A DNA stretch of 64,000 nucleotides. It comes from Chrysopilus asiliformis (taxonomy: Eukaryota > Arthropoda > Insecta > Diptera > Rhagionidae). Positions 11,390-22,874 of the stretch are shown here, one piece after another (within the stretch, counting starts at the first letter, position 1; every line of letters begins with the position of its first letter). A model generated the notes under the pieces. That model ran no database searches and was not told the DNA's origin. It saw only the letters and a program-made list of their open reading frames with translations. Both the position numbers and the translations under genes were made by a program. The stretch covers positions 39,128,361-39,192,360 of the forward strand of contig OZ035963.1 in the NCBI GenBank assembly GCA_964034945.1, given 5' to 3'.

Positions 11390-11845
11390 ACAAAAGCTAT
11401 AATTGCCAATCTGGCAATCATTGGAGACCCGTATGGTGATATTCGTATCAAAATTCGAACAGTTATACCAAAATTCCACTTTGAAGTCAAACTTTCCAAT
11501 AAGATTTTTTAAAATTTATTCCAATCGGATTTTGATGTATGGGAGTTTTATGTAGAATCATATCCTAAATAACTTTTGTTCTTGGACTTTTTTGATAAGA
11601 TGCACCGTTTTTGAGATATTCACAAAAAACGATTTCGTTCGTATGGGGGGTACCCCCCTAATGGTCCATTTTTGCCCATTAACGAACTTAGCCTCGCATT
11701 TTACGAAAAACGGATCTGTGCAAAATTTCAAGTCTCTAGCTCAATCCGTGCGCCCGCAATCCGAGCCACAGACAGACAGACAGACGGACAGACGGATGAT
11801 AACAAATTTGAAATCGATGATACTCGATAGTTTGTGGTAACATCC
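11390..11845 (+). repeat. mini-me-like dispersed repeat, copy 2
   Basis: Nearly the same sequence as 9858-10310, with a shorter (RGAC)n tract near 11767-11798. The distal ttaccgtttg and cgggtataaaa segments are missing. Confidence 0.7.
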
Positions 11846-12397
11846 GAACAGAAACTGTGTTATAAAATACGGCCTACATTAAAGCATTGTTTAGGGTATT
11901 TTGTTATGTTAAACCAAAAATTATGTATTATAGAGATCATTTTTTCTAACAACTCAAATTAGTGCAAAACCGAAATTCAAAATAATCCCCCATCGTGACG
12001 TAAGAGCTGCCGACTAATCGGCAGTACACACGAGCAGCCACAAGCAGCGGTGGTGATCGCCTATACATTAGGGTGGATCGTCGAAGCAAAATTCGGAAAT
12101 TCAAAACTCCTGAGTGGGGAAAAGTTGTCAAATGAAAAATAAAAAGGTTTGGCGTTTTTTTTTAATTTTTTATTGAGGTCTTCCACCTTCTCAAGGAGCC
12201 TAAAGTTTCGATAAATTGTCAACCTAATTTAATATTGGTAAATATGGCTATTCCAGCAAATTGATGTTCCACAAAGTTATAGGAAATTTAATTTTACATA
12301 TAATCTTCGAAGAGGAAAAAATATTTATCTACACAGTTAAAAATTGTTGCAATTGATTTTTTTTTATTTAATTGAAAGATTAACAATTTTATGTTTT
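11846..12397. other. no gene recognised
   Basis: AT-rich sequence between a dispersed repeat and the ORF fragment on the minus strand. Nothing assignable was seen. Confidence 0.35.
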
Positions 12398-12931
12398 TTA
12401 TTTATAATTATAGTCCTTTTTGGATTCAAATTTGGCCATTAACTTACGAGAATCATATTTACTCCTAATGACCCCATCTCGTTTCTCTTGCCCGCAGACT
12501 GAACCCGATACCTCGGTGACAACTTTAACTACCCGTTCTACAGCCTGAGTGTGACAAGGATATTGTTTTATTTCATTTATAAAAATCTTGTTATCATTCG
12601 CAATTAATCTTAAATCTGCCTCACTTATATTGCAGGTTAAGGGGGGTTCCGTTAAACTTATGGCAGACCAAACAATATGCTCGAAATAATTAATTGCTTC
12701 GAAATTAAAAGTTGGTATTACGAACGGTCGAATATTACCTAATTTTTGCAATGTTTATGCTTTAATTATTCGACATATGGCTAATTCGCGAATATGTTTA
12801 TGGTCGTCAGCAAGCATTGCTATTAAAATATTTTCGGGAACCCCGAAATATCCATTACGTTGAATTATCGGATCCACAATGGCTTTTAAATTTGATGGAA
12901 GATACCGTGATAGCTGAATCATTGTAATAAT
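12398..12931 (-). pseudogene. C-terminal part of a conserved protein of unknown function, with one in-frame stop
   Basis: Read on the minus strand, the frame from about 12931 down to 12398 gives SRYLPSNLKAIVDPIIQRN, then ENILIAMLADDHKHIREL, a TAA at 12755-12757, then IRPFVIPTFNF, LTEPPLTCNISE, HTQAVERVVKVVTEVS and VCGQEKRDGVIRSK. The same frame continues across the stop, so this is one protein broken by one nonsense change. I recall similar sequences as multicopy hypothetical proteins in arthropods and cnidarians, which suggests a mobile or captured origin. I cannot name a domain. The upstream part is lost where the mariner begins at about 12932. Confidence 0.6.
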
Positions 12932-13661
12932 ATGTTTCGCTCCGTAAACACATGGATACAGCTGTTTCTGGAAGGGAAATCGCGCAGCGAAATCAAAGAG
13001 CGCTTGGATGCTGTGTACGGTGACTCTTCTCCTTCGATGGCGACTGTCAAAAATTGGTGTAACAAGTTTCAACGTGGTCGCACGTCGGTTTTTGATGAGC
13101 CACGCCCAGGTGCTACGAAAACGGCTACCACGGAAGATAACATAACAAAAATCCACGATCTCGTATTGGTCTGTCCTATCTGCCGGAAAGGTGATGGCCA
13201 CCGTTTTCTGGGATTCACAAGGTGTGATCTACATCGACTACCTGGAGAAGGGCAAAACGATCACAGGGCTCTATGATACCGAATTATTGGGCCGATTCGA
13301 CGCCGAATTACAGAAAAAACGGCCCCATTTGGCGAAGAAAAAAGTGCTCTTCCACCATGACAACGCACCGGCTCACACCTCCGCCGTCGCCACGGCCAAA
13401 TTGGTCGAATTGGGCTACGAACTGTTGCTCCATCCACCGTATTCTCCAGATTTGGCCCCGGGCGACTTCTTTTTGTTTCCAAACTTGAAAAAGTCACTCG
13501 CCGGGCAGAAATTTGAGTCGAATGAGGAGGTCATCGCCGCTACGGAGGCCTACTTTGCAGACCTCGAGAAAACGTATTTTTTAGACGGGTTAAAGAAGTT
13601 GGAGCATCGCTGGGTCAAGTGTATCGAGCTAAAAGGAGACTTACCCCTCAATTCTGGATAA
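12932..13661 (+). pseudogene. mariner transposase, internally deleted and frameshifted
   Basis: The N-terminal helix-turn-helix part (12932 to about 13170) carries the family's EIKERLDAVYGDSSPS and VKNWCNKFQRGRTSVFDEPR segments. The frame then shifts near 13165-13190 into AGKVMATVFWDSQGV and continues to 13661. The C-terminal part has FHHDNAPAHT and YSPDLAPGDFF, whose aspartates fit the second and third residues of the mariner D,D34D triad. The first catalytic aspartate and roughly 70 residues are missing, so the protein cannot be active. Clear terminal inverted repeats were not found. It lies against a conserved ORF fragment on the opposite strand. Confidence 0.9.
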
Positions 13662-13663
13662 TA

Positions 13664-13925
13664 GATAAGAGCATCTTAACTGCTAACTGGACTTTAGAGG
13701 AAATTTAATAGAAATTGGTATTCCTGATAATAGTTAAGAGATGTCAACCTCTTAACTTTCGTGGTGAATTTTTATAAACGGTTTTCATATTCTGGGGAAA
13801 AGTTAGCAGACGGTTCTAACCTCAAAAACTTCTTAATTTAAGAGGACCTCGCCGATGTTCTCTTACGACCTCTTGACTCGTGTCTTGCGTTTAAAACTCG
13901 AAAAATTAGTGTCGGGGAGGGCTCC
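13664..13925. repeat. dispersed repeat, also inverted at 20829-21035
   Basis: The segment has recurrent cttaact and ttaagag motifs and matches in inverse orientation a stretch at 20829-21035 (shared blocks: gttaagagat, tcttaa.ttaagagga, ctccccgaa). No coding sequence. It separates the mariner from the LINE. Confidence 0.55.
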
Positions 13926-13951
13926 AACAATTTTTTTATGTATAGACACAT

Positions 13952-15720
13952 ATGTTTAGTGACTTTTTTAAAGAATCTTTTAATACATCAAACTATAATA
14001 TTGACTATGATTATTTTAAATACTTGACAAATAACCCTAGTTGTGTTATTAATAACTTGACACTTAGTTCCGTAAATGTTTTGGATTGTTTATCAAAACT
14101 TGAGGATGATTTCTCTGATGTACCTGACGGTTTATCTTCAGCGTTTCTGCTTAATTGTAAATCAGCTTTAGCTGATCCGTTAACGTACTTATTTAATTTG
14201 TCCTTGTCAACTGGCGTGTTCCCAAATATATGGAAACATTTTTTTGTTGTCCCCATCCATAAAAAGGGTTCCAAAAGCTCTGTAGAAAACTACAGACCAA
14301 TAGCAAAACTTTCCCCTATACCAAAAATGTTTGGGTCACTCGTATGTGATTCACTTAGTTTTCAATGTAAATCTTTAATTAGTGATAGCCAACATGGTTT
14401 TATCAAAGGTAAATCTACTACTACAAACTTACTGGAATTTACAAACATATGCTTAACGGAAATTGAATCTGGAAATCGAGTTGACTGTGTCTATACAGAT
14501 TTTTCCAAAGCATTTGACAAATTGCCACACAATATACTATTATTTAACCTACAATGTGCCGGGTTTTCAAATGCAATATTACGCTGGATCAAGTCGTATC
14601 TCTCCAACAGAACTTTTCAAGTTGTTTTCAAGTCATCACTTTCTAATGTCACTGTTGCTCTATCAGGTGTACCACAAGGTAGCCATTTAGGACCTTTATT
14701 GCTTAATTTATTTATTAACGATGTGTTTACACTGACAAAAAATGTGTCTGTTCTCGGTTTTGCCGATGATTTAAAATTATTTAATGTTATACATAATAGA
14801 CAAGTTTCGCTTATTCTGCTAGGCTTACATGTATCTAGGCTTACATTTTCCTTGTGGTGCATCAAAAATGGTTTAACGCTAAACGTACCTAAATGCTCCT
14901 TTATTTCATTTGGACGCCAAGCTAAAAATGATAGCTTGGTGACCTACACTTTAGGTGGTTCTACAATTACTAGAACTGACAAAATTAATGACCTCGGTAT
15001 CTTACTTGACGAAAAGCTAAGCTTTAAATTTCATATTAACAATATTATTATTCGAGCTAATTCTATGTTAGGTTTTGTTAAGCGTTGGTCCAAGGAAATT
15101 TCTGATCCTTATGTTTTAAAAGCTTTGTTTTGTTCGCTCGTTCGTCCCATTCTTGAATATGCATGTGTTGTTTGGAAACCGCACTATAATATTCACATTT
15201 CTCGTCTTGAATCTGTTCAAAAACGATTCTTACGATTTGCTTTGAAATTTTTGCCATGGGAGAATCGTTTATTGCTCCCACCATATGATGATAGGCTAAA
15301 GTTACTACATATGTCGTCTCTTAATCACCGTAGGTGTATACTAAGTGTGCTTTTCATTCATGATTTGTTATGCGGTAATATTAACTCACCAAACCTTTTG
15401 AGTCTGATTAGTGTTAATTCACATTTTCGTACCACCAGAGACAAAACATTTATTTATTTGGATGGTCATAGGACGAACTATGGTCATTATAAACCAATGT
15501 CTGCCATGAGTAGACTCTACAATGACTATGCTCATGATGTTAATTTTAATTTAAGTAAAAATTCAATTAAGAATGCATTGTACAGCTGTAAATAATTTTT
15601 TCCTAATATTTCCTATTTTTGTATATATTTGCATGTATTTAAAAAGTTTCCTTACTAAAACTTAGTATTCAGATGGTCCAAAATGTACCTGTTGAATGAT
15701 AATAAATAAATAAATAAATG
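13952..15720 (+). mobile_element. 5'-truncated non-LTR retrotransposon (LINE) with intact reverse transcriptase
   Basis: An uninterrupted 547-codon frame (13952-15595) encodes a non-LTR reverse transcriptase. Motifs in order: ENYRPIAKLSPIPKMF near residue 112, DSQHGFIKGKSTTTNLLEF near 145, TDFSKAFDKLPHNILLF near 182, SGVPQGSHLGPLLLNLFIND near 238 and FADDLKLF near 270, the catalytic aspartate pair. A thumb and a C-terminal region with SRLESVQKRFL follow. The style fits the Jockey/CR1 group. No apurinic-type endonuclease or gag ORF precedes it, so the copy is 5' truncated, as is common for LINEs. The 3' end is an (aaat)n tail near 15700-15720. The open frame suggests a fairly recent insertion. 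Confidence 0.88.
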
Positions 15721-15887
15721 GAGCGGAAAGCGGCATGGACACCATCGTATTGTCGGGCAATCAAAGGGATGAATTTGTTCGTGCACTTATAGGCGTGTTG
15801 TGACCTTAAACTTGTTCATGTGGCTGAAATATGAATTTTTTCGGCTATGGAACAGGACGGACAAAAAGACGACACGGGAGGCACTAC
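15721..15887. other. unassigned sequence, may be an ORF relic
   Basis: The stretch is less AT-rich than its surroundings and reads partly open, but no motif could be recognised. It is cut by the MITE at 15891 and continues at about 16236-16330. Confidence 0.3.
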
Positions 15888-15890
15888 ATT

Positions 15891-16235
15891 GGGCGCGTTT
15901 AGACCGAGCTAACTTGGCACTGCCAATCTGGCGGTGCTAAACTAGAAGTATACATATATTGCGAGGACTGTCAATTTTTTGCATTTATGTACTGTTTTTA
16001 CAATCTATAGCATGAAAAGGGCACAATGGATTAGAAAAAGCAGAAATCAAATCCACAGGGCGAAAAAATAAGTTTAAAGTAACAAACAAGTTATTTTTGC
16101 AACTACATGTCAGTGCCAAGAGTTAGCAGTGCCAAAATACCGCTGCTAAGTTGGCAGGTATTGCTGAAATAGAACGCATTTACACTGGTGCTATATTGAA
16201 AAAACTGCCAACTTAGCACCGGTATAAACGCGTCC
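15891..16235. mobile_element. MITE with ATT target duplication, 345 bp
   Basis: Inverted ends begin gggcgcgtttagaccg and ggacgcgtttataccg (reverse complement of the right end). ATT flanks at 15888-15890 and 16236-16238. Terminus and target size match 10602-10797 and 29730-30458. Confidence 0.75.
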
Positions 16236-16440
16236 ATTCACAACTGTTTCTGAAACGACCTCGTTTTGTCAGGGCGCGCATGCGGCAGAGAATTAACACG
16301 ACGCATTTGGCTCAGAGACCACTACATTAATGTTGATATTGGTAACCATTTCTGCCATAGTAAAATTATATTTTTTATTTTATTTTGATAAATTATCAAA
16401 ATATATTTTTTATGTAAAATTTATAACAATAAATTTGTGC

Positions 16441-16446
16441 TTTATT
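16441..16446 (-). terminator. polyadenylation signal of the AIFM3-like gene
   Basis: tttatt on the plus strand is AATAAA on the coding strand, 40 bases after the stop codon of the AIFM3-like gene. Confidence 0.6.
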
Positions 16447-16485
16447 GTTTATAATACTACAACACCTATTGGGTTTCTTTGATGC

Positions 16486-19400
16486 TTAAGAGTTTATGAG
16501 TTTAGTCCAAGAAAAAGGATCTTCTATTAAATCATTCTTGTGCAATAGTTTTCCTTGTGACTGGAATTCTGCGAACTGTGCCACTACTGGATCCCTCATG
16601 CAAGATGCCATTCCAATTACATAACCATTTTTGTCCATATAGAACGCCACAAATTTAAGATCTTCCAAGCTTCCCTCAATTTGTGTCTATTGTAACAAAT
16701 TGTTAGTTAGAAAAAACTTGTGAGCAACGGAATAAAATTTTAGTACCTCATGAGGTTTTCCATAGCCAGTATAACGAAAAGATTTGCCGAACAACATTGT
16801 CCAAAAAAATGGCACAGCTCGAAGTTCGGTATAATTGCCCGCCATATTCATTCCGGCAATTTTACCATGATATTGTGCGAGTTGATAATGCCCAATGGTT
16901 GCACGTTCATTTGATAAAGGCAATATGGGTGCATTGGCAATATCTCCACCGACATAAATATTATGTATGTTACTTCTCAGGCACTTATCAACATCAATTG
17001 AACCGTGCTCATTTACGTTAATACCAGAACCATTTAAAAATTTCGTGTAATATTCGGATCCGGTTCCCATTATGCATAGTTGACAAGGAACAACCAAGCC
17101 ATTCGACAGTTCCACAGCACTTAAGACTCCATCTATTCCAATGCATTTTTTTATTCCATTGTTCATGAACATTTCAACTCCGTTTTCTACATACATTTTA
17201 AGTATTCTTTCGCCGATTTCAGTCCCTAAACTTGCAGTTAAAGGTGCTGCTCCGCGACCAATGACTATTACCTAGAAATGAAAGAAAACATTACTTTTGT
17301 CACTATATAAAAATCTAAGATGACAATTGACCATCCCTCTGCAGTTCCGCGCTAAAAAAACAGCTTGTGTCAATGAAATTAGAGCAAATTACCTTTCAAA
17401 CGCAGGTACAATGAATGTGAAACCCCCAACTGGTTCAAAAGTTAGGCCGGGGGCATAAAAAACGTCGAAAACTGCATGGGAAAATTATTGCATGTAAGAT
17501 GGCAGGAGACCATCCCCCTGCAGTTCTCCGCCAAGAGCTTGTGTCCATGAAACTAGAGTAAATTATCTTTCCAACGCAAGTACAACGAATGTGAAACCCA
17601 AAAGTTAGTCAAGGGGCATTTTCTTGCATCGTTCTTTCGAATGGAAGAAATAAAGTGGCAAAAACGTATTCTCAATTTTCATTCATTTCCGCAAATTAGT
17701 CTGAAATACAACAAAAATGATAGCCGTCGCCAATTAAATTGCTGTCGATTCCAAAGCGGCACTTCGCTCGATTATTGTTATGCCCTAACAAGATAGGACT
17801 GCGAGTTTGACTGCGACGTCGACTGTGCCGTCGGTTACGCAGTTGTCGTCGCAGTCGAAACGGCTTGTGGGCAGTGATGCGCATGATAAAAATATTTTTG
17901 TATCAAATTTTTCAGAAAAAAGTATCAAAAAGTATCAACCTAAGGAAAAGACGTAAAAACGTAAAAAAAGCAGTAACAATTTTATTTTCGGAAAAAAATC
18001 ATAATTTTCAGATTATTTGTTATAATTTCAAAACTAGCAGGTCGATTCTTCTAATAATCACATACAAAAAAATCAAACGTATAACAAAAAAACATTTCAT
18101 TGGCCCTATTCTGCCGTTGTGACCCTTAACTCACAGATCATAAGTCCATAGAATTTGAAGCTTTTGTGGCCGAGCTGTGACTAGTCATCGGTCACTGCTA
18201 GTCACCAGAATAGGGTTGTTAGTTCTGAAATTGTCCGTGTTATTCGTCTGCACCACAGATATCGTACTACTAGATCGCGGCACTCGAACAATTTCATAGC
18301 AAAAATATGGGACAGCGTGACTATGGTTGTCTCATTTATTTTTCGAACTTTAGTGATGTCAGATGTTCGAATTAACAAACTCAATAACACTTGAATTATA
18401 TGTTTTACGTCGAACTCATAAGACTTATACACAGGTTTAGGGAATTGCATATTAATGTATGTGGCAGCTCTGAATATTAACATGAATAGTCGGTATAGGG
18501 ATTGAATAATATTCCATCGAGGACCTGCATAAGCATGTTTTTCCAGAATTTTAATTTATCTTTTTTTCGTCATAGCTTTTTGACGTTTCAGTGGCCCATT
18601 TGAGATAGCAAATGGCTTGATCTAGTAGTAGGATATCTGTGGTCTGCACATATTCAGGAAAATTAATTGTATTTACATAGCAATACGGCTTATTTCTTGC
18701 TTAAGATTACAGGAAGGCTGAGTTCAGGATAATGCGATAATTTGTGTAGTGTTTACCAACTTCCGCATAATGTTGACTGATACAATTTTAATTTTAAAAA
18801 AACCTTTTGCTGTCATTTTTTAAAAAAAGTATCAATTTCATGATATTTAGGGAAAAATGTATCTTTGTATCAAAAGTGAAATTTATGAAAAAGAAGTATC
18901 GAAATTGATACAAATGTATCAAATACGCATCACTGCTTGTGGGATTTGGAAATTAACGAAAATTAATATTAATTTCGTGTGCGTATTTGATGTACTATTA
19001 TTTTCTAGTGGTGTACGAACATTGCACAATGTTCAACCAGATTTGGTATTGTCAACCCAGATTTTTTCTAAAAATTTCGTTGGCACCCCCACGACCCAAC
19101 GTCGAATTTAGAATTTTGGCTAAAAAAATACGTCGAAGCTGCAGTTACAATCGACGTCGTCATGTGTGTCGCTAATTTTTTCGACGTCAAACTTGACCCC
19201 GCAGTCGACTTTGCAGTCCTATGTGTTTCAGCATTTACATTTGACCATCAGAATAACCCGAGCCGGTTCGCGTCACATTTGTCGTGCCGTTATAGTCAAA
19301 AAGTCGCCATGTCAGAATCGCCATGTATACTTCGTATAAGAAAGCCAAAATGGAAACCAAAAATATGGTCACCGTTATAGGACAAATTGCATATCAGATA

Positions 19401-20484
19401 TTGGTTTACATTTTTTTCTGAGATTTTTTTTGGGTCACTCTTGATGAAATTGCAAGGAAAAGGAATACCAAAACGAATATGGTCGACAGTGTTTTCAGAC
19501 TTCTTGTTAAAAAGATATTTCTGTTACCCGCCGCGGGACAGAGTTAAAGCTGTAATCAAATAAAGATCATAACAATTACCTTCTTCACTTTCCCAATACA
19601 ATATGCAGCAGCTTCAAGGCTTATAAAGCTCGATCCTAAACAAACTACTACCATTTCAGAATGGAGTATATCGTTGATATATTTTGCGTCTTCGTGTGTT
19701 CTTAAAGTAACAACGTTTTTCAAATCAGCACCGGGAATTGGAGCTTTTTTCGCTCTTGATCCAGTTGCTACATATAATTTGTCGTATTTGATGACGAACC
19801 CATTAGAACACAAAACAGTAGAATTTTGCGATTCCACCTTTATTGCCTCTACACCAAGTAAAGTTTCGATTGAATATTTCGCATAAAATTCGTTATCTCT
19901 AAAATTTAACTTCATCAATTCAATATCCATTGATTTTGAAAGTTTAATTCTGTCATATGGAAATGTATTTTCCTTACAAATCAACACGATTCTTCCAGTA
20001 AATCCCTCTTGTCTTAAAGTTTCGACACAAATTCCACCAGAAGGTCCACCGCCAATAATGACGAAAGTCTGTTGATTTGTTAAATCCCGTTCACACATAT
20101 CCTTAAGCCGTTTATTCAATTCAATATCTTGTCGTTTAGCCCGAACTTTGACGAATCCTTGATCAATTTGAACTTTATAACATGGAATGGAATCCAGTCC
20201 TGGAAAATCTTCTATATCACCGGTAGCTAGATTGAAACAAGCGCCATGCCAAGGACAACGAATTCGATTTTGTCCCAACACACCAGTGTTCAACAAAGCG
20301 CCATAATGAGAACATTTTGTTCCAAGAGCTGAGTAAATACCATTTTGTTTTACCAATAATATTTTACCCGCATTTTCAATATCAAAAGTCTTCATTTCGT
20401 CATCTTTAATATCGTCTTCCTTGCAGACGACGGCATCCACAAAATCTCCTTCGGAATGACGTTTTTCTTCAATTTCAGAAGCAC
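16486..20484 (-). CDS. AIFM3: apoptosis-inducing factor 3-like Rieske/FAD oxidoreductase (5' end missing)
   Basis: Exons on the minus strand are 20484-19580, 17271-16747 and 16686-16486, about 543 residues in frame. The family is near 600, so roughly 50 N-terminal residues lie in unseen exon(s). First comes a Rieske [2Fe-2S] domain with CSHYG and CPWHGACFN, the C-x-H...C-x2-H ligands. Then FAD-binding VIIGGGPSGG, the LYVATGSRAKK stretch, an NAD-binding GSSFISLEAAAY loop, then YVGGDIANAP of the second FAD contact, and a C-terminal domain with FFWTMLFGKSFRYTGYG. Junctions are GT-AG: KVKK joins VIVIGRG across 17272-19579, and GKPHE joins TQIEG across 16687-16746. Family members are membrane-linked oxidoreductases tied to mitochondria and cell death; the substrate is unknown. 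The exon at 20484 opens after ttttttcag, so it is internal. No coding defect was seen. Confidence 0.92.
17328..17625. repeat. two related copies of a ~120-bp repeat in the AIFM3-like intron
   Basis: Blocks starting gaccatccctctgcagtt (about 17328) and gaccatccccctgcagtt (about 17507) share gcttgtgtc, atgaaa, tttcc/aaacgca and gtgaaaccc in the same order. No coding role is apparent. Confidence 0.6.
18102..18218. mobile_element. short MITE with ccctattctg ends
   Basis: Ends ggccctattctg and cagaatagggtt are inverted, with gtgac motifs inside. The termini resemble the element at 33410-34025. No clear target duplication. Confidence 0.55.
18249..18648. mobile_element. MITE with ~28-bp inverted ends
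   Basis: tgcaccacagatatcgta near 18249 is mirrored by tacgatatctgtgg-like sequence near 18620-18648, each followed by ctactagatc. A related scrap is near 385-440. No ORF with known motifs. Confidence 0.6.
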
Positions 20485-20828
20485 CTGAAAAAATTATGCA
20501 AAAAAAACTTTTATTAGAGTAGTTTATGTAAAATATCTTAAGAATATGACAAGTAGTAAATCCCACACAAGAACACATTTATGGGAGACCAGGAGGTTCT
20601 AAAAAGCTGATGACGACATGAATTAAATAGACGAATATATATTTGAGACAATCTAATTGATTTTTGTGCTTTTCCTTTTATTTTCCTTTTATGAACTCCT
20701 TGCCTATGAAGTTCAATAAAGCGTGATACTTAACTGATGTATCCACTGATGTAACTGTTAGTGCAGTCGCAAAAAAATGTGCAGAACACAATTTTACATA
20801 ACTTTCCCTAACATCAAAATTTTGTTAG

Positions 20829-21035
20829 AGCGCTCCCCGAAACAAATTTTGGAAGTTTCAAACGTAACACACAAGTAAGAGGACGTCGGCAAATTCCTCT
20901 TAAGTGAATCGGTTTTTGAAGTTAGAACCCCAAGCCAATTTTGTATTCAGAATTGCACAACCTACTAAAAAAAATTCTCCACGGAAGTTAAGAGATTGGT
21001 ATAAGTTAAGAGATTTGAGAGATCAAATTAAGAGA
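20829..21035. repeat. inverted copy of the repeat at 13664-13925
   Basis: Shares cgctccccgaa, aagaggacgtcggc, gttagaacc and gttaagagat blocks with 13664-13925 in the opposite orientation. It lies upstream of the AIFM3-like gene; the missing first exon was not found in or near it. Confidence 0.55.
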
Positions 21036-21519
21036 TGTAAACCACTAACACCATAGAAAAATATACTTACATAGAACGCTTACCTCAGGATTTTGCCATA
21101 AACCAATGTAAGAGGAAGCGGGGTGAAGCAAGAATGCTATACTCTCTCTGGTTGCCACATTGACCAAATAGGAACTATCACAATATTTATTAAAAGCAGA
21201 AAATCAATGGTGAATAACTATGTTTTAAACGTTGAGAATTTGTGTGAAATATGGTGCAAAATAAAACTTTTTAATGCGGTTTTAACTATTCAAGTATTTT
21301 AACGGCATCAGTAATTTTAGTAAATTGTGATTTTCATATTACACCCATTGTTGTACGAAAAAGAAAATATTTGCGTGTACTAAAACTTTCACACAACCCT
21401 GAAATCGCTACTTGACATTTTCTCTTGCTCTCAACCCCCTTTGTCCACAGTTCCGGGAACATATGGTAAAGTGAGGTGCGTAGCAAGGGGATCTTGTGTT
21501 TTAAATTGTCTAATGGCAT

Positions 21520-22798
21520 CAGGGTTGGGACTTTAGTCCCGAGGTACTAGATCTAGTACCTTTTTGACTCATTTAGTACCCTAGTACCACCGCCCATGAA
21601 TCTGGTACCTTTTCATGGTTTATATAAAATATGATTTTATCTGAATTTATAGCTCCCTTTAAAAAGACATCACTTTTCTATGTATTAGAAAAAAAGTACT
21701 TTTTTAAATGATCCCGCCACAACTCTTTAATTAAAGACTACTGAATTCGTCTTATTAAGGGAGATATGAAAATCAATAGTAGGTCATGGAAATATGATTC
21801 ATATTAGCAATAGCTCAAAATACTTCGAGATTGCATTTCGAAGTTCACATTTTCACACGTCTGGCTACCCTTTTGTAACTGCTTGTTATATGGTTTGACT
21901 TATTTTATTAATAAATTAATATGGAGCGATATTTCAAGCCAATCGTAAGGAAGACCTGCACTGTATCTTCGGCAATAGAAAGGTTAGTGGCTATTGTTAT
22001 TTTGTGATTGTGAAAATATCAAAACGATTTGATCTGGACGATCACAAGTTAAAACAGTTGAAATATCTAAATCCGAATCGAATTTTAACAAATGATTTGC
22101 CAACAATTTTGCCTTTAACCAAAGCTTTTCCATTTTTAAATTTTTCGGTTGAGATTGGAAAAAAAATTTCCGCAGATTCAGATATTGTTCAATTTTGGTC
22201 TGCTTTAGGCGAAAAACAAAATTTTCTAAATGAAGAAATGTTTGCAAACTTGTCAAACTATATTATCAATTTATTGTCATTACCTCATAGCAGCGCTACC
22301 GCAGAAATAACTTTTTCTGAATTCAATAATATAAAAAACAAAAATAGAAATCGTTTGGCAATTAACACTACTTCGGCAATTTTGCTTTTTAAAGATATAA
22401 ATAAAAATGTTAATATTAAATCCTATGAGCCGTCCGAAAAACTAATAAAATACTTCTCGAAATTTAAGTTTTAAGGAGCTTATACAAAATTTTGAAATAA
22501 AAGCGAAAATTTAAAACAAATACATCTAGACAATTTTTATTGGTTTTTAGGAGTTTTTCTAGAGTATTTTTTGACCGAGAACGGTTATATTTACAGCGCA
22601 GAAGTCAATGCATATGGGTTAAGGATTTTTTTTCTACAATTACGAGATTCAGATTTTTCTTGACTCCTATGTAATAAGCATGAAAAACGATTTTGGTTGC
22701 ACGATAGTTAAAAAATAATCTAGTACCACATTATCTCAATCTAGTACCCTTTTTGGGCAAAAATAGTACCTTTTACACATCCTCAAGTCCCAACCCTG
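21520..22798 (+). mobile_element. hAT element remnant, 1279 bp, exact 8-bp duplication
   Basis: Termini cagggttgggac and gtcccaaccctg are exact inverted repeats. AATGGCAT occurs on both sides (21512-21519, 22799-22806). Subterminal tagtacc motifs repeat on both strands, as in hAT transposase-binding regions. Inside are a likely first-exon scrap, MERYFKPIVRK at 21921, and a C-terminal transposase part at 22004-22474. The catalytic middle is deleted. Confidence 0.93.
22004..22474 (+). pseudogene. hAT transposase C-terminal dimerisation fragment
   Basis: The frame carries FANLSNYIINLLSLPHSSAT, then AEITFSEFNNIKNKNRNRL, the hallmark of the hAT C-terminal dimerisation domain (LPxSSATAER-F-S). The upstream DDE region and most of the helical insertion are missing, so it cannot catalyse transposition. 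It ends in a stop at 22474 inside the element. Confidence 0.9.
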
Positions 22799-22874
22799 AA
22801 TGGCATATTTAAGATCTTAGAGCAGGCATCATCAGCTAGTGGCTCGGCTGGCTCATCACACAGATTGGCTTTAA

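Larger units (their letters stand above)
17872..18935. mobile_element. nonautonomous hAT element, 1064 bp
   Basis: Termini are cagtgatgcg and cgcatcactg, a typical hAT end. An exact 8-bp duplication, CTTGTGGG, flanks it (17864-17871, 18936-18943). Subterminal regions carry repeated gtatcaa motifs on both strands. No transposase remains. It holds two smaller inverted-repeat segments (18102-18218 and 18249-18648). Confidence 0.9.
17790..19223. mobile_element. MITE of the 940-1432 family, interrupted by a hAT element
   Basis: Ends are inverted (aggactgc, then a gactgcgacgtcgac-type segment), and the interior shares a ttggcacccccacg segment with 940-1432. It is split at 17864-17871 by the hAT insertion. 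It lies in the AIFM3-like intron. Confidence 0.6.

Noticed and set aside
21060..21110. Short exon ending in ctat|gtaagt as AIFM3 exon 1
   Set aside because: The donor looks good and the phase fits, but no ATG opens the frame upstream.
21334..21519. First exon of the AIFM3-like gene
   Set aside because: The frame on the correct strand lacks a donor in the needed phase and has no similarity to AIFM3 N-termini that I can see.
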